DNA of 64,000 bases from positions 62,001 through 126,000 of the forward strand of contig NZ_BMQP01000020.1 in the NCBI RefSeq assembly GCF_014648175.1, read 5' to 3'. Under the pieces are notes generated by a model, which had not been told where the DNA came from, ran no database searches, and worked only from the letters and a program-made list of their open reading frames with translations. This DNA is from Planobispora rosea. Its GTDB lineage: Bacteria; Actinomycetota; Actinomycetes; Streptosporangiales; Streptosporangiaceae. Shown here piece after piece: positions 30,867-40,018 of this stretch (the stretch's first letter is position 1; each line of letters opens with the position of its first letter). The translations under genes were made by a program, and so were the position numbers.

Positions 30867-32408
30867 TTGCCGTCCGTCTCACCTGCCGATCCACCGGTCT
30901 CCGCCCGGCTGGTCGACCTCCCGGTCCACGTGGACCGGGAACTCCCGGTCCCGCTCTCCACCCAGCTCGGTGATCATCTCCGGGCCGCCATGCGGGACGG
31001 CACCCTGAAGTCCGGCGAGCGCCTGCCCTCCACCCGGGCGCTCGCCCGCCAGCTCGCGGTCAGCCGTACCGTCGTCACCGAGGCGTACCAGCAGCTCTAC
31101 GCCGAGGGGTGGATCGAGGGGCGCCACGGCTCCGGCACGTACGTGGCCGACCTGACCGTCCCCGCACCGCCCGGCGCCGTCACCCCCGGCTCCGGGCCCC
31201 GCGTTCCCCGGCCGGGGAGCGGACACGGCCCGGGGCGGGAGCGCGGGTACGGCGGCGCGGCGCCGGAGGAGAACGGCGCGGCGCGGTGTGAGCGGGATGT
31301 CCCGTGGCGGGCGGACGGGCGAGGCGCGGCGCCGCCGTACGGTGAGGAGATCATCAACCTGCGGCCGGGGCAGCCGTGGGTGAAGGACTACGACGAGGCC
31401 GCATGGCGCAGGGCGTGGCGGCAGGCGGCGGAGCTGCCGCCGGGGGAGGACCCGGATCCGTACGGGCTGCCCCGGCTCCGGGAGGCGCTGGCCGGGCACC
31501 TGCGCAGGAGCAGGGGCGTCCTGGTCGGCCCGGAGAACATCATGATCACTCGGGGTACCGGCAACGGCCTCGACCTGGTCGCCGCCACCGTCCTGCGTCC
31601 CGGCGACCGGGCGGGTGTCGAGGAGCCCGGCTACCGGGTGGCCAGGAACGTCTTCGCGGCCCGGGGCGCCGAGATCGTCCCCTGCCCGGTCGACGGGGAC
31701 GGCGTCCTGGTGGACGACCTCCCCGATGATCTACGCGTGCTGTACACCACGCCCGCCCACCAGTACCCCCTCGGCGGGCGCCTGCCCATCCCGCGCCGCG
31801 AACGCCTGCTCGCCTGGGCCCGCCGTGCCGGCGCGCTCGTCGTGGAGGACGACTACGACGCCGAGTTCCGCTACGACGTCGCCCCGCTGCCCGCCCTGTA
31901 CGGCCTCGATCCGGGCCGGGTGATCCTGGTGGGCACCCTGTCCAAGAGCCTCTCCCCGGACGTCGGCGTCGGCTGGCTGGTCGCCGCCCCCGATCTGCTC
32001 GACGCCGTCGCCCGGACCCGCCACATCCTGGCCGACCGGACCTCGGGCCCGGCCCAGCAGGCGGTGTCCGTCCTCATCGAGCGCGGCGACCTGGACCGGC
32101 ACCTGCGCCGCATGCGGCTGGAGTACGCCCGGCGCAGGGCCGCGATCGTGGAGGTTCTCGGCTCCCGGGTGATGGGCGACACCGCGGGGCTGCACGTCAT
32201 GGTGGAGCTGCCCGAGCACGCGGTCCCGGCCGTGGTCGAGGCCGCCCGCGCACGCGGCGTGCTGCTCGACACGACGGCCCGCCACCATCACGGGCCGCCG
32301 CGCCGGCACGGTCTCGTCCTCGGGTACGGCTCGGCCTCCCTCTCCCAGGTCAGGCGGGGGATCGTGATCCTGGCGGAGCTGCTGGGCCAGGTGGAGGTCA
32401 CGGGCTGA
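30867..32408 (+). CDS. MocR/PdxR-type GntR-aminotransferase regulator
   Basis: About 513 residues. The N-terminal GntR winged helix has LSTQLGDHLRAAMRDGTLKSGERLPSTRALARQLAVSRTVVTEAYQQL, then a Gly/Arg/Pro-rich linker of about 60 residues. The C-terminal part is a fold-type I aminotransferase with TRGTGNGLDLVA, YTTPAHQYPLGG, EDDYDAEFRYD and LSKSLSPDVGVGWL containing the PLP Lys. It should sense PLP or an amino-acid/PLP adduct. The start is placed at TTG 30867 because AGGAG ends 6 nt upstream; the longer frame from 30819 runs through the operator. Its 3' end overlaps the convergent DegT-like gene by 11 bp. Confidence 0.85.
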   Translation: MPSVSPADPPVSARLVDLPVHVDRELPVPLSTQLGDHLRAAMRDGTLKSGERLPSTRALARQLAVSRTVVTEAYQQLYAEGWIEGRHGSGTYVADLTVPAPPGAVTPGSGPRVPRPGSGHGPGRERGYGGAAPEENGAARCERDVPWRADGRGAAPPYGEEIINLRPGQPWVKDYDEAAWRRAWRQAAELPPGEDPDPYGLPRLREALAGHLRRSRGVLVGPENIMITRGTGNGLDLVAATVLRPGDRAGVEEPGYRVARNVFAARGAEIVPCPVDGDGVLVDDLPDDLRVLYTTPAHQYPLGGRLPIPRRERLLAWARRAGALVVEDDYDAEFRYDVAPLPALYGLDPGRVILVGTLSKSLSPDVGVGWLVAAPDLLDAVARTRHILADRTSGPAQQAVSVLIERGDLDRHLRRMRLEYARRRAAIVEVLGSRVMGDTAGLHVMVELPEHAVPAVVEAARARGVLLDTTARHHHGPPRRHGLVLGYGSASLSQVRRGIVILAELLGQVEVTG

Positions 32409-33528
32409 CGGGCGGGGCCGGAGCGAGGGCGCGGAGCACGGGCATCGCGCGCCGGGCGTACAGCGGGTCGACCGGGAGCACGTGCCGCCCCCACCAGCGC
32501 GCGACCGCGGGAGCGGGCGAGGCCTCGGTGAACTCCGGCAGGTAGTCGTCGTAGGGAGGGTCGTAGAGGTAACCCGTCGCCACGCCGCGCCGTTCCAGGT
32601 CGGCGATGGCCGCGTCCCGGTCGGAGACCAGCAGCGGCACCCGGAACAGCGGCTGCTCAAGATGATCCCGTACGGCCGCCGCGGCCGTCGGCAGCTCGGC
32701 CAGGAGCCGCACCCCGGCGATCCGCCGTTCACGCTGCCGGTCCAGGGTCCGCAGCCGCCTCGACTGGTACCAGCGCGACAGGTGGCCCCGCCGGGTCCGG
32801 TAGTCGTGCAGGTCGGCCCGGACCCAGGAGTCGAAGGCCGGCAGGTCGGGGGCCTGCTTCAGCGCCAGCCGCACGTCGTCGGGGCGCGGGGCGATGCGGT
32901 AGCCCTCCCGCTCCTCCTCCAGGCCCAGGCCGCGCGAGAGCCTAAGCGCGGGCCGGACCATGCCGAGGCGGAGCGCCGCGTGCCTGGCCATCGAGGTCAG
33001 CACGGAGCAGATCTCCCCGGCGAACGCCCTCGGCAGCATCAGCCGGTCCCGCTCACGCTCCAGCGCCCGCAGGTCCGACTCGTGCTCGACCGCGAGCACC
33101 CCGCCGGAGCCCGCGCCCGGGTGTTTGGAGAGGCTGTAGACCCCGGCGGCGCCGAACGTGCCGAGCGGCCGGCCGCCGACGGTGGTCTCGATGGCGTGCG
33201 CGACGTCCTCGATCAGGACCTTGCCCGCGAAGGCCGAGACCCGGTCGGGCAGGCCGTACAGGTTGGTGGTCAGGACCGCGTCCACCGCGTCGAGGTCGAC
33301 CGCGCCGGGATCGATGTTGCCGTCGGCGGGGGAGAGCGGCGCGATCACCGGCCGCAGGCCCGCCGCGAGCACCAGGAACAGGATCTCGTCGGCGGAGATC
33401 GGTGACATCAGCAGCCGCTCTCCCGGCGAGCACCAGTGGCGCAGGGCGAGATAGAGGCCGAACCGGTTGGACGGCAGGGCGAGGCAGCGGCGGCCGGTCC
33501 TGCCGGCCACCAGGGCTTCGGGTCTCAT
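32398..33528 (-). CDS. DegT/DnrJ/EryC1/StrS-type aminotransferase-like protein
   Basis: 376 residues with the fold of PLP-dependent sugar aminotransferases. A phosphate-cup region is near LALPSNRFGLYLALRHW, PLSPADGNIDPGAVDLDAVDAVLTTNLYG resembles the family's DID/Asn-Leu-Tyr-Gly strand, LIEDVAHAIETTVGG carries the PLP Asp, and VYSLSKHPGAGSGG the putative Schiff-base Lys. The likely role is amination of a nucleotide-linked keto sugar for surface polysaccharide. It follows the GNAT-type gene by 52 bp and belongs to the polysaccharide locus. Some catalytic segments deviate from StrS, so activity is inferred. Confidence 0.75.
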   Translation of the reverse strand: MRPEALVAGRTGRRCLALPSNRFGLYLALRHWCSPGERLLMSPISADEILFLVLAAGLRPVIAPLSPADGNIDPGAVDLDAVDAVLTTNLYGLPDRVSAFAGKVLIEDVAHAIETTVGGRPLGTFGAAGVYSLSKHPGAGSGGVLAVEHESDLRALERERDRLMLPRAFAGEICSVLTSMARHAALRLGMVRPALRLSRGLGLEEEREGYRIAPRPDDVRLALKQAPDLPAFDSWVRADLHDYRTRRGHLSRWYQSRRLRTLDRQRERRIAGVRLLAELPTAAAAVRDHLEQPLFRVPLLVSDRDAAIADLERRGVATGYLYDPPYDDYLPEFTEASPAPAVARWWGRHVLPVDPLYARRAMPVLRALAPAPPVSP

Positions 33529-33580
33529 CCGAGTGGACCGGATGCGGGTGGGCCGGAGGTCTGCATGTCCGGATGATCTC

Positions 33581-34663
33581 CTAGGACTGTACGGAGGCGC
33601 GAATCCGGCCGAAGGTCTTGAGCGCCCGGTCGGCGGTGTTGCGCAGCGCCGGGTTGGCCAGGACCGTCCCCCGTGCCTTGCGGACCGGTACCCGGAGCAT
33701 CCAGTGCACCCCGGCGCCGGCGGACGGGCGGGCGATCCGGCCCTCCGCCACGTGGTACTCGCCGTTCTTGAGCTTCTCCTTGTACTCCTTCTCGCCGCGG
33801 CCCATGTCGATGATCTGGATTCCGCGCTCGGCGGCCTTCTCCGCCATGCTCAGGTGCTGGATCAGGCCGGGGGAGTACTTGGCGTAGGCGGGGTCGTAGG
33901 CGGGGAACCAGCCGGCGAGGGTGGTCGCGGTCCGCAGCCCGAAGTGGCCCGCGACCGGGAGACCGTCCACGTAGAGCATGTCCATGGCCCCGGCGAAGTG
34001 CTCGCTGTCGGTGGCGTGCAGACGCTCGACGAGCTCCACGATCCACGGACGGGCGAAGCGGTCGGTCCGGCCGGTCCGGCGGTACTGGTCCGTCTTCCAG
34101 CCGAGCAGCGTGCGCAGGGCCGCCGTGTCGGTGGTGGCGTGGTCGTAGCGGAGGGGCCCGACGTCCCTCTGGAGCTTGCGGCTCTTGTAGGCCGTCGTGC
34201 GGTAGGTCTTGCCGGAGGTCGCCTTGATCGTCTCGATGTAGGAGTCGTAGCCGGCCCGCATGTCGATGACGGGGGAAGGATGGCGCGAGTGCCGCAGGGG
34301 CAGCAGCGGCTGGCCCGCGACCAGGTGGTCGAACTCGAAGACGGCCAGGCCGCAGGACTTGATCAGCCGGGCCGGGTCGAACTCCACGTCCTTGGCGTGC
34401 ACCATCCCCTGCGCGTCGGTCAGCCCGGCGGCCACCGGCTTGCCGATGCCCAGCGGGTGCCGTTCGAACGGGAAGAATCCCACCACGTCGGGACCGTCGT
34501 GCATGACGGCCACCCGGACGTGGTCGCGCAGGGATCCGACTGTGATCGTGAACTCCGGCGACAGGAAGGGACTGTCGAAGGCCGGGGACGCGGTCTGGAG
34601 GTCCCTCCAGCGATCGATGTCGGACGCTCCGAGCTCGCGTGGGTGAATGATAGAGACGCGCAT
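33581..34663 (-). CDS. FemAB/CelD-like GNAT acyltransferase (copy 1)
   Basis: 360 residues of the GNAT-superfamily group often annotated as cellulose-biosynthesis CelD or BioF2-like. Two GNAT-like halves are seen: the N-terminal VAVMHDGPDVVGFFPFER and the C-terminal YVDGLPVAGHFGLRTATTLAGWFPAYDPAYAKYSPG, then IIDMGRGEKEYKEKLKNGEY. It probably transfers an acyl or aminoacyl group to a sugar or lipid-linked precursor. It is clearly paralogous to the gene at 44339-45466. It is the first gene of a two-gene unit with the DegT-like gene, and an 18-bp motif shared with the other polysaccharide unit lies 112 bp upstream. Confidence 0.8.
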   Translation of the reverse strand: MRVSIIHPRELGASDIDRWRDLQTASPAFDSPFLSPEFTITVGSLRDHVRVAVMHDGPDVVGFFPFERHPLGIGKPVAAGLTDAQGMVHAKDVEFDPARLIKSCGLAVFEFDHLVAGQPLLPLRHSRHPSPVIDMRAGYDSYIETIKATSGKTYRTTAYKSRKLQRDVGPLRYDHATTDTAALRTLLGWKTDQYRRTGRTDRFARPWIVELVERLHATDSEHFAGAMDMLYVDGLPVAGHFGLRTATTLAGWFPAYDPAYAKYSPGLIQHLSMAEKAAERGIQIIDMGRGEKEYKEKLKNGEYHVAEGRIARPSAGAGVHWMLRVPVRKARGTVLANPALRNTADRALKTFGRIRASVQS

Positions 34664-34769
34664 GGGCTCCTACTGGTTTTGGGGTGTGCGGGTTCCCCTA
34701 CGCCATCCAGCATGGACTCTCCAGCGGACGTGTGCACTGACCAGGATGCTGGGTGGCGCGTAATGTAAC

Positions 34770-34792
34770 GGTAAATGATTTACCTGGTAGCA
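34770..34792 (-). promoter_or_regulatory. Shared 18-bp motif (copy 1) with overlapping palindrome
   Basis: ATGATTTACCTGGTAGCA at 34775-34792 (forward strand) matches 16 of 18 bases of the copy at 45930-45947. It lies 112-129 bp upstream of the first GNAT gene. A perfect 15-bp palindrome GGTAAATGATTTACC (34770-34784) overlaps it. Confidence 0.55.
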
Positions 34793-34876
34793 GGCTGTCA
34801 AAACGCCCGGGATCCTTGCTCCTGCCGAGACGCCGGACTGGCGTGGCTCACCAGAATAGGGTTCTAATAAGGGGCT

Positions 34877-35902
34877 ATGAACGTCCCTGGCATCGACTGG
34901 ACCCGCCTGACCGGCTGGATGGCCGCGCACGTCCCGGACGCGGGTGAGCCCGTCGAGATCTCCCTGATCTCCGGTGGCAGGTCCAATCTCACCTACGCCC
35001 TGCGGACCGGGGACCGCCGCCTGGTGCTGCGCAGGCCCCCGCTGGGCCACGTCCTGCCCACCGCCCACGACATGCGGCGGGAGTGGCGGGTGATCTCGGC
35101 CCTCGCGGAGACCCCGGTCCCGGTCCCGGAGCCGGTGGCCTTCTGCGGGGACGAGGACGTCATCGGGGCGCCGTTCTACCTCATGGGGCACGTGGACGGC
35201 GCCGCCGTGCGCACCCGGGAGGACGCCGCGGGCCTGGGCCCCGAGCAGACGCGGCGGCTGTCGGAGCGGCTGGCCGAGGTGCTCGCGGCCGTCCACGCGG
35301 TCGACTTCCGGGCGGTGGGCCTGGGCGACTTCGGCCGCCCCGAGGGCTACATGACGCGGCAGCTGGAGCGCTGGGGCCAGCAGTGGGAGCGTTCGAAGAC
35401 CGCCGACCTGCCCGAGCACGACAGCTTGGCGGCCCGCCTGCGTGAGCGGCTGCCCGCCCGCTCGGCCTCGACGCTGGTCCACGGCGACTACCGGCTCGAC
35501 AACACGCTCGTACGGCTCTCGCCCGACCCCGACATCCTCGCCGTCGTCGACTGGGAGATGTCCACCCTCGGCGACCCGCTCGCCGACCTCGGCCTCACCC
35601 TCACCTACTGGCAGGATCCCGAGGACGAGGAACGCGCCTCGGTCCCGGTGGCCGCCGGGGTGACCGTCGCCCCGGGCTTCCTCACCGCGCGGGAGTTCGC
35701 CGCGCACTACGCCAAGGTCTCCGGGACCGACATCGCCGACCTCGACTTCTACGTGGCCTTCGGCACCTACAAGCTGGCCGTCATCGTGGAGGGCATCCAC
35801 GCCCGCTTCAAGCAGGGCAAGACGGTGGGGGAGGGCTTCGAGCACATCGGCGCGGCCGTCCCGACCCTGCTGCGGCGTGCCCACCGGCTCCTGGACGGCT
35901 GA
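34877..35902 (+). CDS. Phosphotransferase (APH/choline kinase-like fold)
   Basis: 341 residues of the aminoglycoside-phosphotransferase/ACAD10-type kinase family. Motifs are SGGRSNLTYAL at the nucleotide-binding end, LVLRRPPLG with the Lys/Arg strand, STLVHGDYRLDNTLV as catalytic loop and VVDWEMSTLGDPLADLG with the metal-binding Asp. Members of this branch phosphorylate small hydroxylated or acyl-carrying molecules and often accompany fatty acid degradation, so drug resistance should not be assumed. It is cytoplasmic. AAGGGG lies close to the ATG. It stands alone between the polysaccharide units. Confidence 0.85.
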   Translation: MNVPGIDWTRLTGWMAAHVPDAGEPVEISLISGGRSNLTYALRTGDRRLVLRRPPLGHVLPTAHDMRREWRVISALAETPVPVPEPVAFCGDEDVIGAPFYLMGHVDGAAVRTREDAAGLGPEQTRRLSERLAEVLAAVHAVDFRAVGLGDFGRPEGYMTRQLERWGQQWERSKTADLPEHDSLAARLRERLPARSASTLVHGDYRLDNTLVRLSPDPDILAVVDWEMSTLGDPLADLGLTLTYWQDPEDEERASVPVAAGVTVAPGFLTAREFAAHYAKVSGTDIADLDFYVAFGTYKLAVIVEGIHARFKQGKTVGEGFEHIGAAVPTLLRRAHRLLDG

Positions 35903-36067
35903 GGGCCTGCAAGCTCGCATCCGTTCGGCGTCAAGCGGCCCGTAAGCACTCCGGATTACGGTATCAATGCAGTTGGTAACGCTTGTCTGTGAGGCGTGCC
36001 GACGCGCGATCACGATGACGACGGCTGTGCGAGGCTGTAGTCCGGACGAAGGATCGAGGACGAACCG

Positions 36068-37444
36068 GTGATACCGACCAAAGGACGGCACCAGAGAAGG
36101 CGCCCGAGCTGGCCGGTCGCACTGGGGGCGGGCGTCGTCGCGCTGGCGCTCATCATCGTGGCGGTCATGTTCTCCACCGAGGAGGACACCCCGCGCGGGC
36201 AGCTGATGACGATCCCCCCGACGCAGACGGCGCCGCTGCTGTCCCCGCCGCCGGTCACGGAGTCGTGGCCCCGCTGGGGCGTCACCCACACCGAGTACAG
36301 CGCGGACGACGAGCCCTCGAAGGTCACCGAGAGGGCCGCCCACCTGCTCAGCCGGGTCCCGATGGTGCAGAACCAGCACATCATGGGCTGGGGCGCCGGC
36401 AACCCCGAGCCCGCACCGGGCAAGTACGACTTCCGCGACCTCGACGCCCGCGTCAAGCTCATGTCGGAGTCCCAGGCCGTCCCGGTGATCACACTCTGCT
36501 GCGCGCCCGACTGGATGAAGGGCGGCAGCGAGGGCCGGACCGACTGGAGCCAGTCCTCCCTGGAGACCGCGCCCCGGCGCGAGCACTTCGAGGACTTCGC
36601 GAAGCTGGCCGCGACCGTGGCCAGGCGCTACCCGACGGTCAAGCACTTCATGGTCTGGAACGAGTTCAAGGGCTTCTGGAACAACGCCCAGAACCGCTGG
36701 GACGCCGAGGCCTACACCGAGCTCTACAACAAGGTCTACGACGCGCTGAAGGCCGTGGACGAGGACATCAAGGTCGGCGGGCCGTACGTGCCGATCCTGA
36801 GCAACAAGAACGTCGGGAACTCGCAGCTCCGGGGCGCCTGGGGCATCGCCGACCAGCGTGACCTGGACGCCGTCGAATACTGGATCGCGAACAAGAAGGG
36901 CGCCGACTTCATCGTCATCGACGCCGCCTCGGTGACCAAGGACGCCGGGATCCACCCCGACGAGTTCACCGCGCTCGGCAAGTTCAGCGCCATCACCACC
37001 TGGCTCCGGCAGAAGAGCGGCGACCTGCCCGTCTGGTGGGCGGAGTGGTACGTCGCCCCCGAGGACGTCGACTGGAGCACCGAGCGCCGCACCGCCGTGC
37101 AGGCGGTGGCCATGATGGAGTTCGCCACCAGCGGGGCCGCCACCGCGCTCTACTGGAACCCCCAGCGCAAGGCCGGCGAGGACTGCCCCGGCTGCCTGTG
37201 GCGTCCGGGCAGGGGCGACGAGCTGCCCATGGCCGGGGTCCTCAGCGGGTTCACCAAGTGGTTCCCGGCCGGCACCCGGCTGGAGACGGTCACCTCCTCC
37301 GACCCCCGGGTGCGGGTGCTCGCCCAGCAGCGCATGCTGGTGATGGTCAACACCACGGGCGCCGCCGTGACCGCGACCGTGGACGGCAAGCAGGTCGAGC
37401 TGGCGCCGTACGAGATCAAGTGGAGCGAGCGGGGCGGGGTGTAG
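36068..37444 (+). CDS. Membrane-anchored GH39-like glycoside hydrolase
   Basis: 458 residues. An N-terminal signal anchor (VALGAGVVALALIIVAVMF, about residues 19-37) and Pro-rich linker lead to a TIM-barrel-type domain. HFMVWNEFKGFW holds the acid/base Glu after Asn, as in clan A enzymes. VWWAEWYVAPED holds the candidate nucleophile Glu. The C-terminus is a small beta-domain (VLAQQRMLVMVNTTGAAVTATVDGK). The GH39 link (beta-xylosidase/iduronidase-like) rests on these motifs and is moderate. It could trim or release the polysaccharide made by the neighbouring genes. The start is GTG at 36068. It is convergent with the large membrane protein; both stop codons lie in one palindrome. Confidence 0.7.
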   Translation: MIPTKGRHQRRRPSWPVALGAGVVALALIIVAVMFSTEEDTPRGQLMTIPPTQTAPLLSPPPVTESWPRWGVTHTEYSADDEPSKVTERAAHLLSRVPMVQNQHIMGWGAGNPEPAPGKYDFRDLDARVKLMSESQAVPVITLCCAPDWMKGGSEGRTDWSQSSLETAPRREHFEDFAKLAATVARRYPTVKHFMVWNEFKGFWNNAQNRWDAEAYTELYNKVYDALKAVDEDIKVGGPYVPILSNKNVGNSQLRGAWGIADQRDLDAVEYWIANKKGADFIVIDAASVTKDAGIHPDEFTALGKFSAITTWLRQKSGDLPVWWAEWYVAPEDVDWSTERRTAVQAVAMMEFATSGAATALYWNPQRKAGEDCPGCLWRPGRGDELPMAGVLSGFTKWFPAGTRLETVTSSDPRVRVLAQQRMLVMVNTTGAAVTATVDGKQVELAPYEIKWSERGGV

Positions 37445-37466
37445 CCCGCCCCGCGGGGCGGGCTAC
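37441..37466. terminator. 26-bp perfect palindrome holding both stop codons
   Basis: The 26 bases from 37441 to 37466 are fully self-complementary, with 12-bp arms rich in G/C. The TAG of the hydrolase (37442-37444) is in the left arm and the TAG of the convergent membrane protein (37465-37463) in the right arm, making a compact bidirectional terminator. Confidence 0.85.
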
Positions 37467-39979
37467 GGGGTCTGGCTGAACCCGATCACGATGAAACGCT
37501 CGGCGACCACGGCGACCGAGACGACGAAGGCCGGGACGGCGACCCCCATCACCAGGCGCCTCGCCCTCCGGCCGCGACCGGGCCCGCGCAGGTGGACGAG
37601 CTGGTAGGCGAACAGGGCGATCCAGGCGACCACGAGGGCGCCCAGCCCGACCGGGGTCCAGGGTGAGGTCGGGTCGCCGGGACCGCCCAGGCCGCGCGGC
37701 GAGGGGATCGCGGCGTTCGCGGGTTGCGACCGCAGCGTGTAGACCGCGGCGTCCGCGTTGGAGTAGACCCGCTTCAGCAGCCGCGAGGAGTCCAGGGCGG
37801 CCCGGAAACGCCTGTCCCAGTCCGCCGGGAAGCCGTGGTTGAGCTGCAGGTAGGCGCCCTGCCCGCGGGTGACCACGAGGTAGGTGTTGGGCGGCGAGAC
37901 GCTGAGCTTGTCGATCACCGAGGAGATCACGGCGGGGTTCCTGTCGACGAGCACCTGCTGGTATTCGATCTTGTCGAAGTCCTGTTCGCCCCAGGGGATG
38001 GACGGGGTGACCTCCGGGCCGATCAGCGGCACCAGGTACAGCAGGCGGCCGCTGGGCTCGTCGTTGGCGTAGACGTAGTGCATCGCCGCGACCTCGCCGG
38101 TGGAGACGCGCTCGAACTGCTCGTTGCCGTAGCGGGCGACCAGGAAGGCGATGGACAGGACCATCGCGCACACGGCGGCCAGGAGCAGCGAGATCCGCCG
38201 GGTGAGCCGGGGATCGAAGCGGGCGTTGATCCTGCGGATCGGCACCGTCTCGTCGGGCGAGTCGGCCGGGCCGGCGGGCAGGTTCGGGAAGAACGCGTAG
38301 GCGGCCAGGATGCAGGCGCCGGGCAACGCGAACATGTAGATCCGCAGACCGATCTCGCCGCCGTAGCTCTGCAGGCCCAGGGCGAGCACCGGGACGCACA
38401 GCAGCAGCAGCGCGGCCCGGTCGCCGACGCCCCGGCGCAACCTGCGCAGCAGGCCGGTGGCGGCCAGCAGCAGGATGACGGCGCAGATGCCGAGCCGGGC
38501 CATCAGGACGAGCGCGTGCTTGGCGTCGGTGCCCTCGATCCGGTCGCCGGTGTTGCTCCGCAGGTTCTCGAAGAACCGTCCCAGGCCGCCGAAGAGCTGG
38601 TCGATGTGGCCGCTCCAGAAGGCGGTCGTCTGGTAGCTGATCCAGGCGAGCACGATCAGGCCCAGGAAGAACGGCATGGCCCAGCTGAGCGAGCAGCGCC
38701 GCAGCAGGATCAGGCCGGTCAGGGCGCCCAGCATCATGAACGGGGTGATCTGGTGCGCGGTGGTGGCGGCCACGAACAGGACGATCAGCATGATCAACAT
38801 GATCGAACGGTCGTAGACGCCGGTGACGTGGACGAGCTCGCCCGGGGTCAGCCCGCGCAGCCGGGACAGCAGCCGCCGTACGGGACCCCCGACCTTCGGC
38901 GCCTCACGCGGCTCGACCCTTCCGAACCAGCGCAGCAGGATCGCCACGAACGCCAGGTAGATGGCGTAGGTGAAGCCCTGGGCGGAGAAGTAGTCCTGGC
39001 CGATCCACTGCACGATGACGAAGAGCAGCGCGGCGAACCAGCGCGCCCGGGTGGTGGCGACCACCTGGCGCAGGATCAGCACGAACGGCAGCAGGTAGAG
39101 CAGGTTGGACAGGAGCGGGGTCCACTGCATGATCGTGCTGAGGTCGGTGATCCCCGCGGCCCGCGTGATGAACGCGATCATCGCGAAGAACCCGGGCCAG
39201 GCGAAGCGGGCGTCCAGCAGCGGGGAGGACTCTCCGGTGCGGGCGATGAACTCCACGAATCCCGCGTGGACGTACGCGGTGTGGAACCGCGGCTCGTCGT
39301 GGATCAGCGCGGACGCGCCGTGCAGGGCGAAAGTGATCGCCGAGATCTGGAAGAGCAGCAGGAACTTGCGGTCGGTGTTCTGCGCGATGGTCACGAAGAA
39401 CGCCACGATCATCAGCAGGATGGCGACGAACGCGGTACTGGGCAGGGCCGAGATCAGCCCGAGCCCGTCGATGTCCGCGACGTCGACACCCCGCAGCGGC
39501 CCCGGCGACACGCGCAGGGCCAGCACGTACATGATCAGGCCCTCGACGCTCAGCAGCAGCGGGAGCCAGCCGGTGGCGCTGTCCACCAGCGCCGACAGGC
39601 GAGTCGGACCCGGGGCGGGCACCGCGGGACGGTCCACCCTGGCAGGGACGGGCGGAGCATCGTCCTCACCGTCGCGTTCGGGGGCCCGTTCCGCGCCGTC
39701 GTGCCCGGGGGCCCGTTCCGCGTCGGCGCTCTCCGCGCCGTCATGGTCGGGGATCTGCTCCGTGCCGGCGCTCTCCGCGCCGTCGCGTTCGGGGGCCCGT
39801 TCCGCGTCGGCGTCGCCGTCGCGCGGCCCCGGGGTCCCATCCTGTTCGCCCGGCGCCTCGGAGGAGGTCATGCGGGAGTCCTCTCCGTCCGCTAGGGCCT
39901 GAGCCTCACCGGGGGGCACGGGATGGGGGGTGGAGGGGGTCTCCTCGGCCTCGGCAGTCTCCGCCGCCTCCATTGTCAC
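37463..39979 (-). CDS. Large multispanning membrane protein, GT-C/polymerase-like
   Basis: 838 residues. The first 130 are cytoplasmic, acidic and repetitive (ERDGAES-type repeats). About twelve to fourteen hydrophobic segments follow, with a long loop at about 340-385 and a C-terminal extracytoplasmic domain of about 130 residues before two last helices. The overall form resembles GT-C glycosyltransferases or Wzy-like polymerases, although no decisive catalytic motif is visible. Its position next to flippase, deacetylase and glycosyltransferase genes makes it the best candidate for the polymerising or membrane transferase step. GTG at 39979 and ATG at 39973 are alternative starts. The flippase gene lies 39 bp upstream. 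Confidence 0.65.
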   Translation of the reverse strand: MTMEAAETAEAEETPSTPHPVPPGEAQALADGEDSRMTSSEAPGEQDGTPGPRDGDADAERAPERDGAESAGTEQIPDHDGAESADAERAPGHDGAERAPERDGEDDAPPVPARVDRPAVPAPGPTRLSALVDSATGWLPLLLSVEGLIMYVLALRVSPGPLRGVDVADIDGLGLISALPSTAFVAILLMIVAFFVTIAQNTDRKFLLLFQISAITFALHGASALIHDEPRFHTAYVHAGFVEFIARTGESSPLLDARFAWPGFFAMIAFITRAAGITDLSTIMQWTPLLSNLLYLLPFVLILRQVVATTRARWFAALLFVIVQWIGQDYFSAQGFTYAIYLAFVAILLRWFGRVEPREAPKVGGPVRRLLSRLRGLTPGELVHVTGVYDRSIMLIMLIVLFVAATTAHQITPFMMLGALTGLILLRRCSLSWAMPFFLGLIVLAWISYQTTAFWSGHIDQLFGGLGRFFENLRSNTGDRIEGTDAKHALVLMARLGICAVILLLAATGLLRRLRRGVGDRAALLLLCVPVLALGLQSYGGEIGLRIYMFALPGACILAAYAFFPNLPAGPADSPDETVPIRRINARFDPRLTRRISLLLAAVCAMVLSIAFLVARYGNEQFERVSTGEVAAMHYVYANDEPSGRLLYLVPLIGPEVTPSIPWGEQDFDKIEYQQVLVDRNPAVISSVIDKLSVSPPNTYLVVTRGQGAYLQLNHGFPADWDRRFRAALDSSRLLKRVYSNADAAVYTLRSQPANAAIPSPRGLGGPGDPTSPWTPVGLGALVVAWIALFAYQLVHLRGPGRGRRARRLVMGVAVPAFVVSVAVVAERFIVIGFSQTP

Positions 39980-40018
39980 GTCCTACCTGCCTGTCGCCTC
40001 ACGTCTGACATCATGGGG

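Noticed and set aside
34877..35902. Phosphotransferase as an aminoglycoside resistance gene
   Set aside because: The catalytic motifs fit the broad APH fold, but the sequence looks like the ACAD10-type metabolic branch and there is no resistance context.
34670..36955. Very long minus-strand open frame opposite the phosphotransferase and GH39-like genes
   Set aside because: The predicted sequence is low-complexity Asp/Gly/Val/Arg with no motif, whereas both plus-strand genes have clear catalytic motifs.
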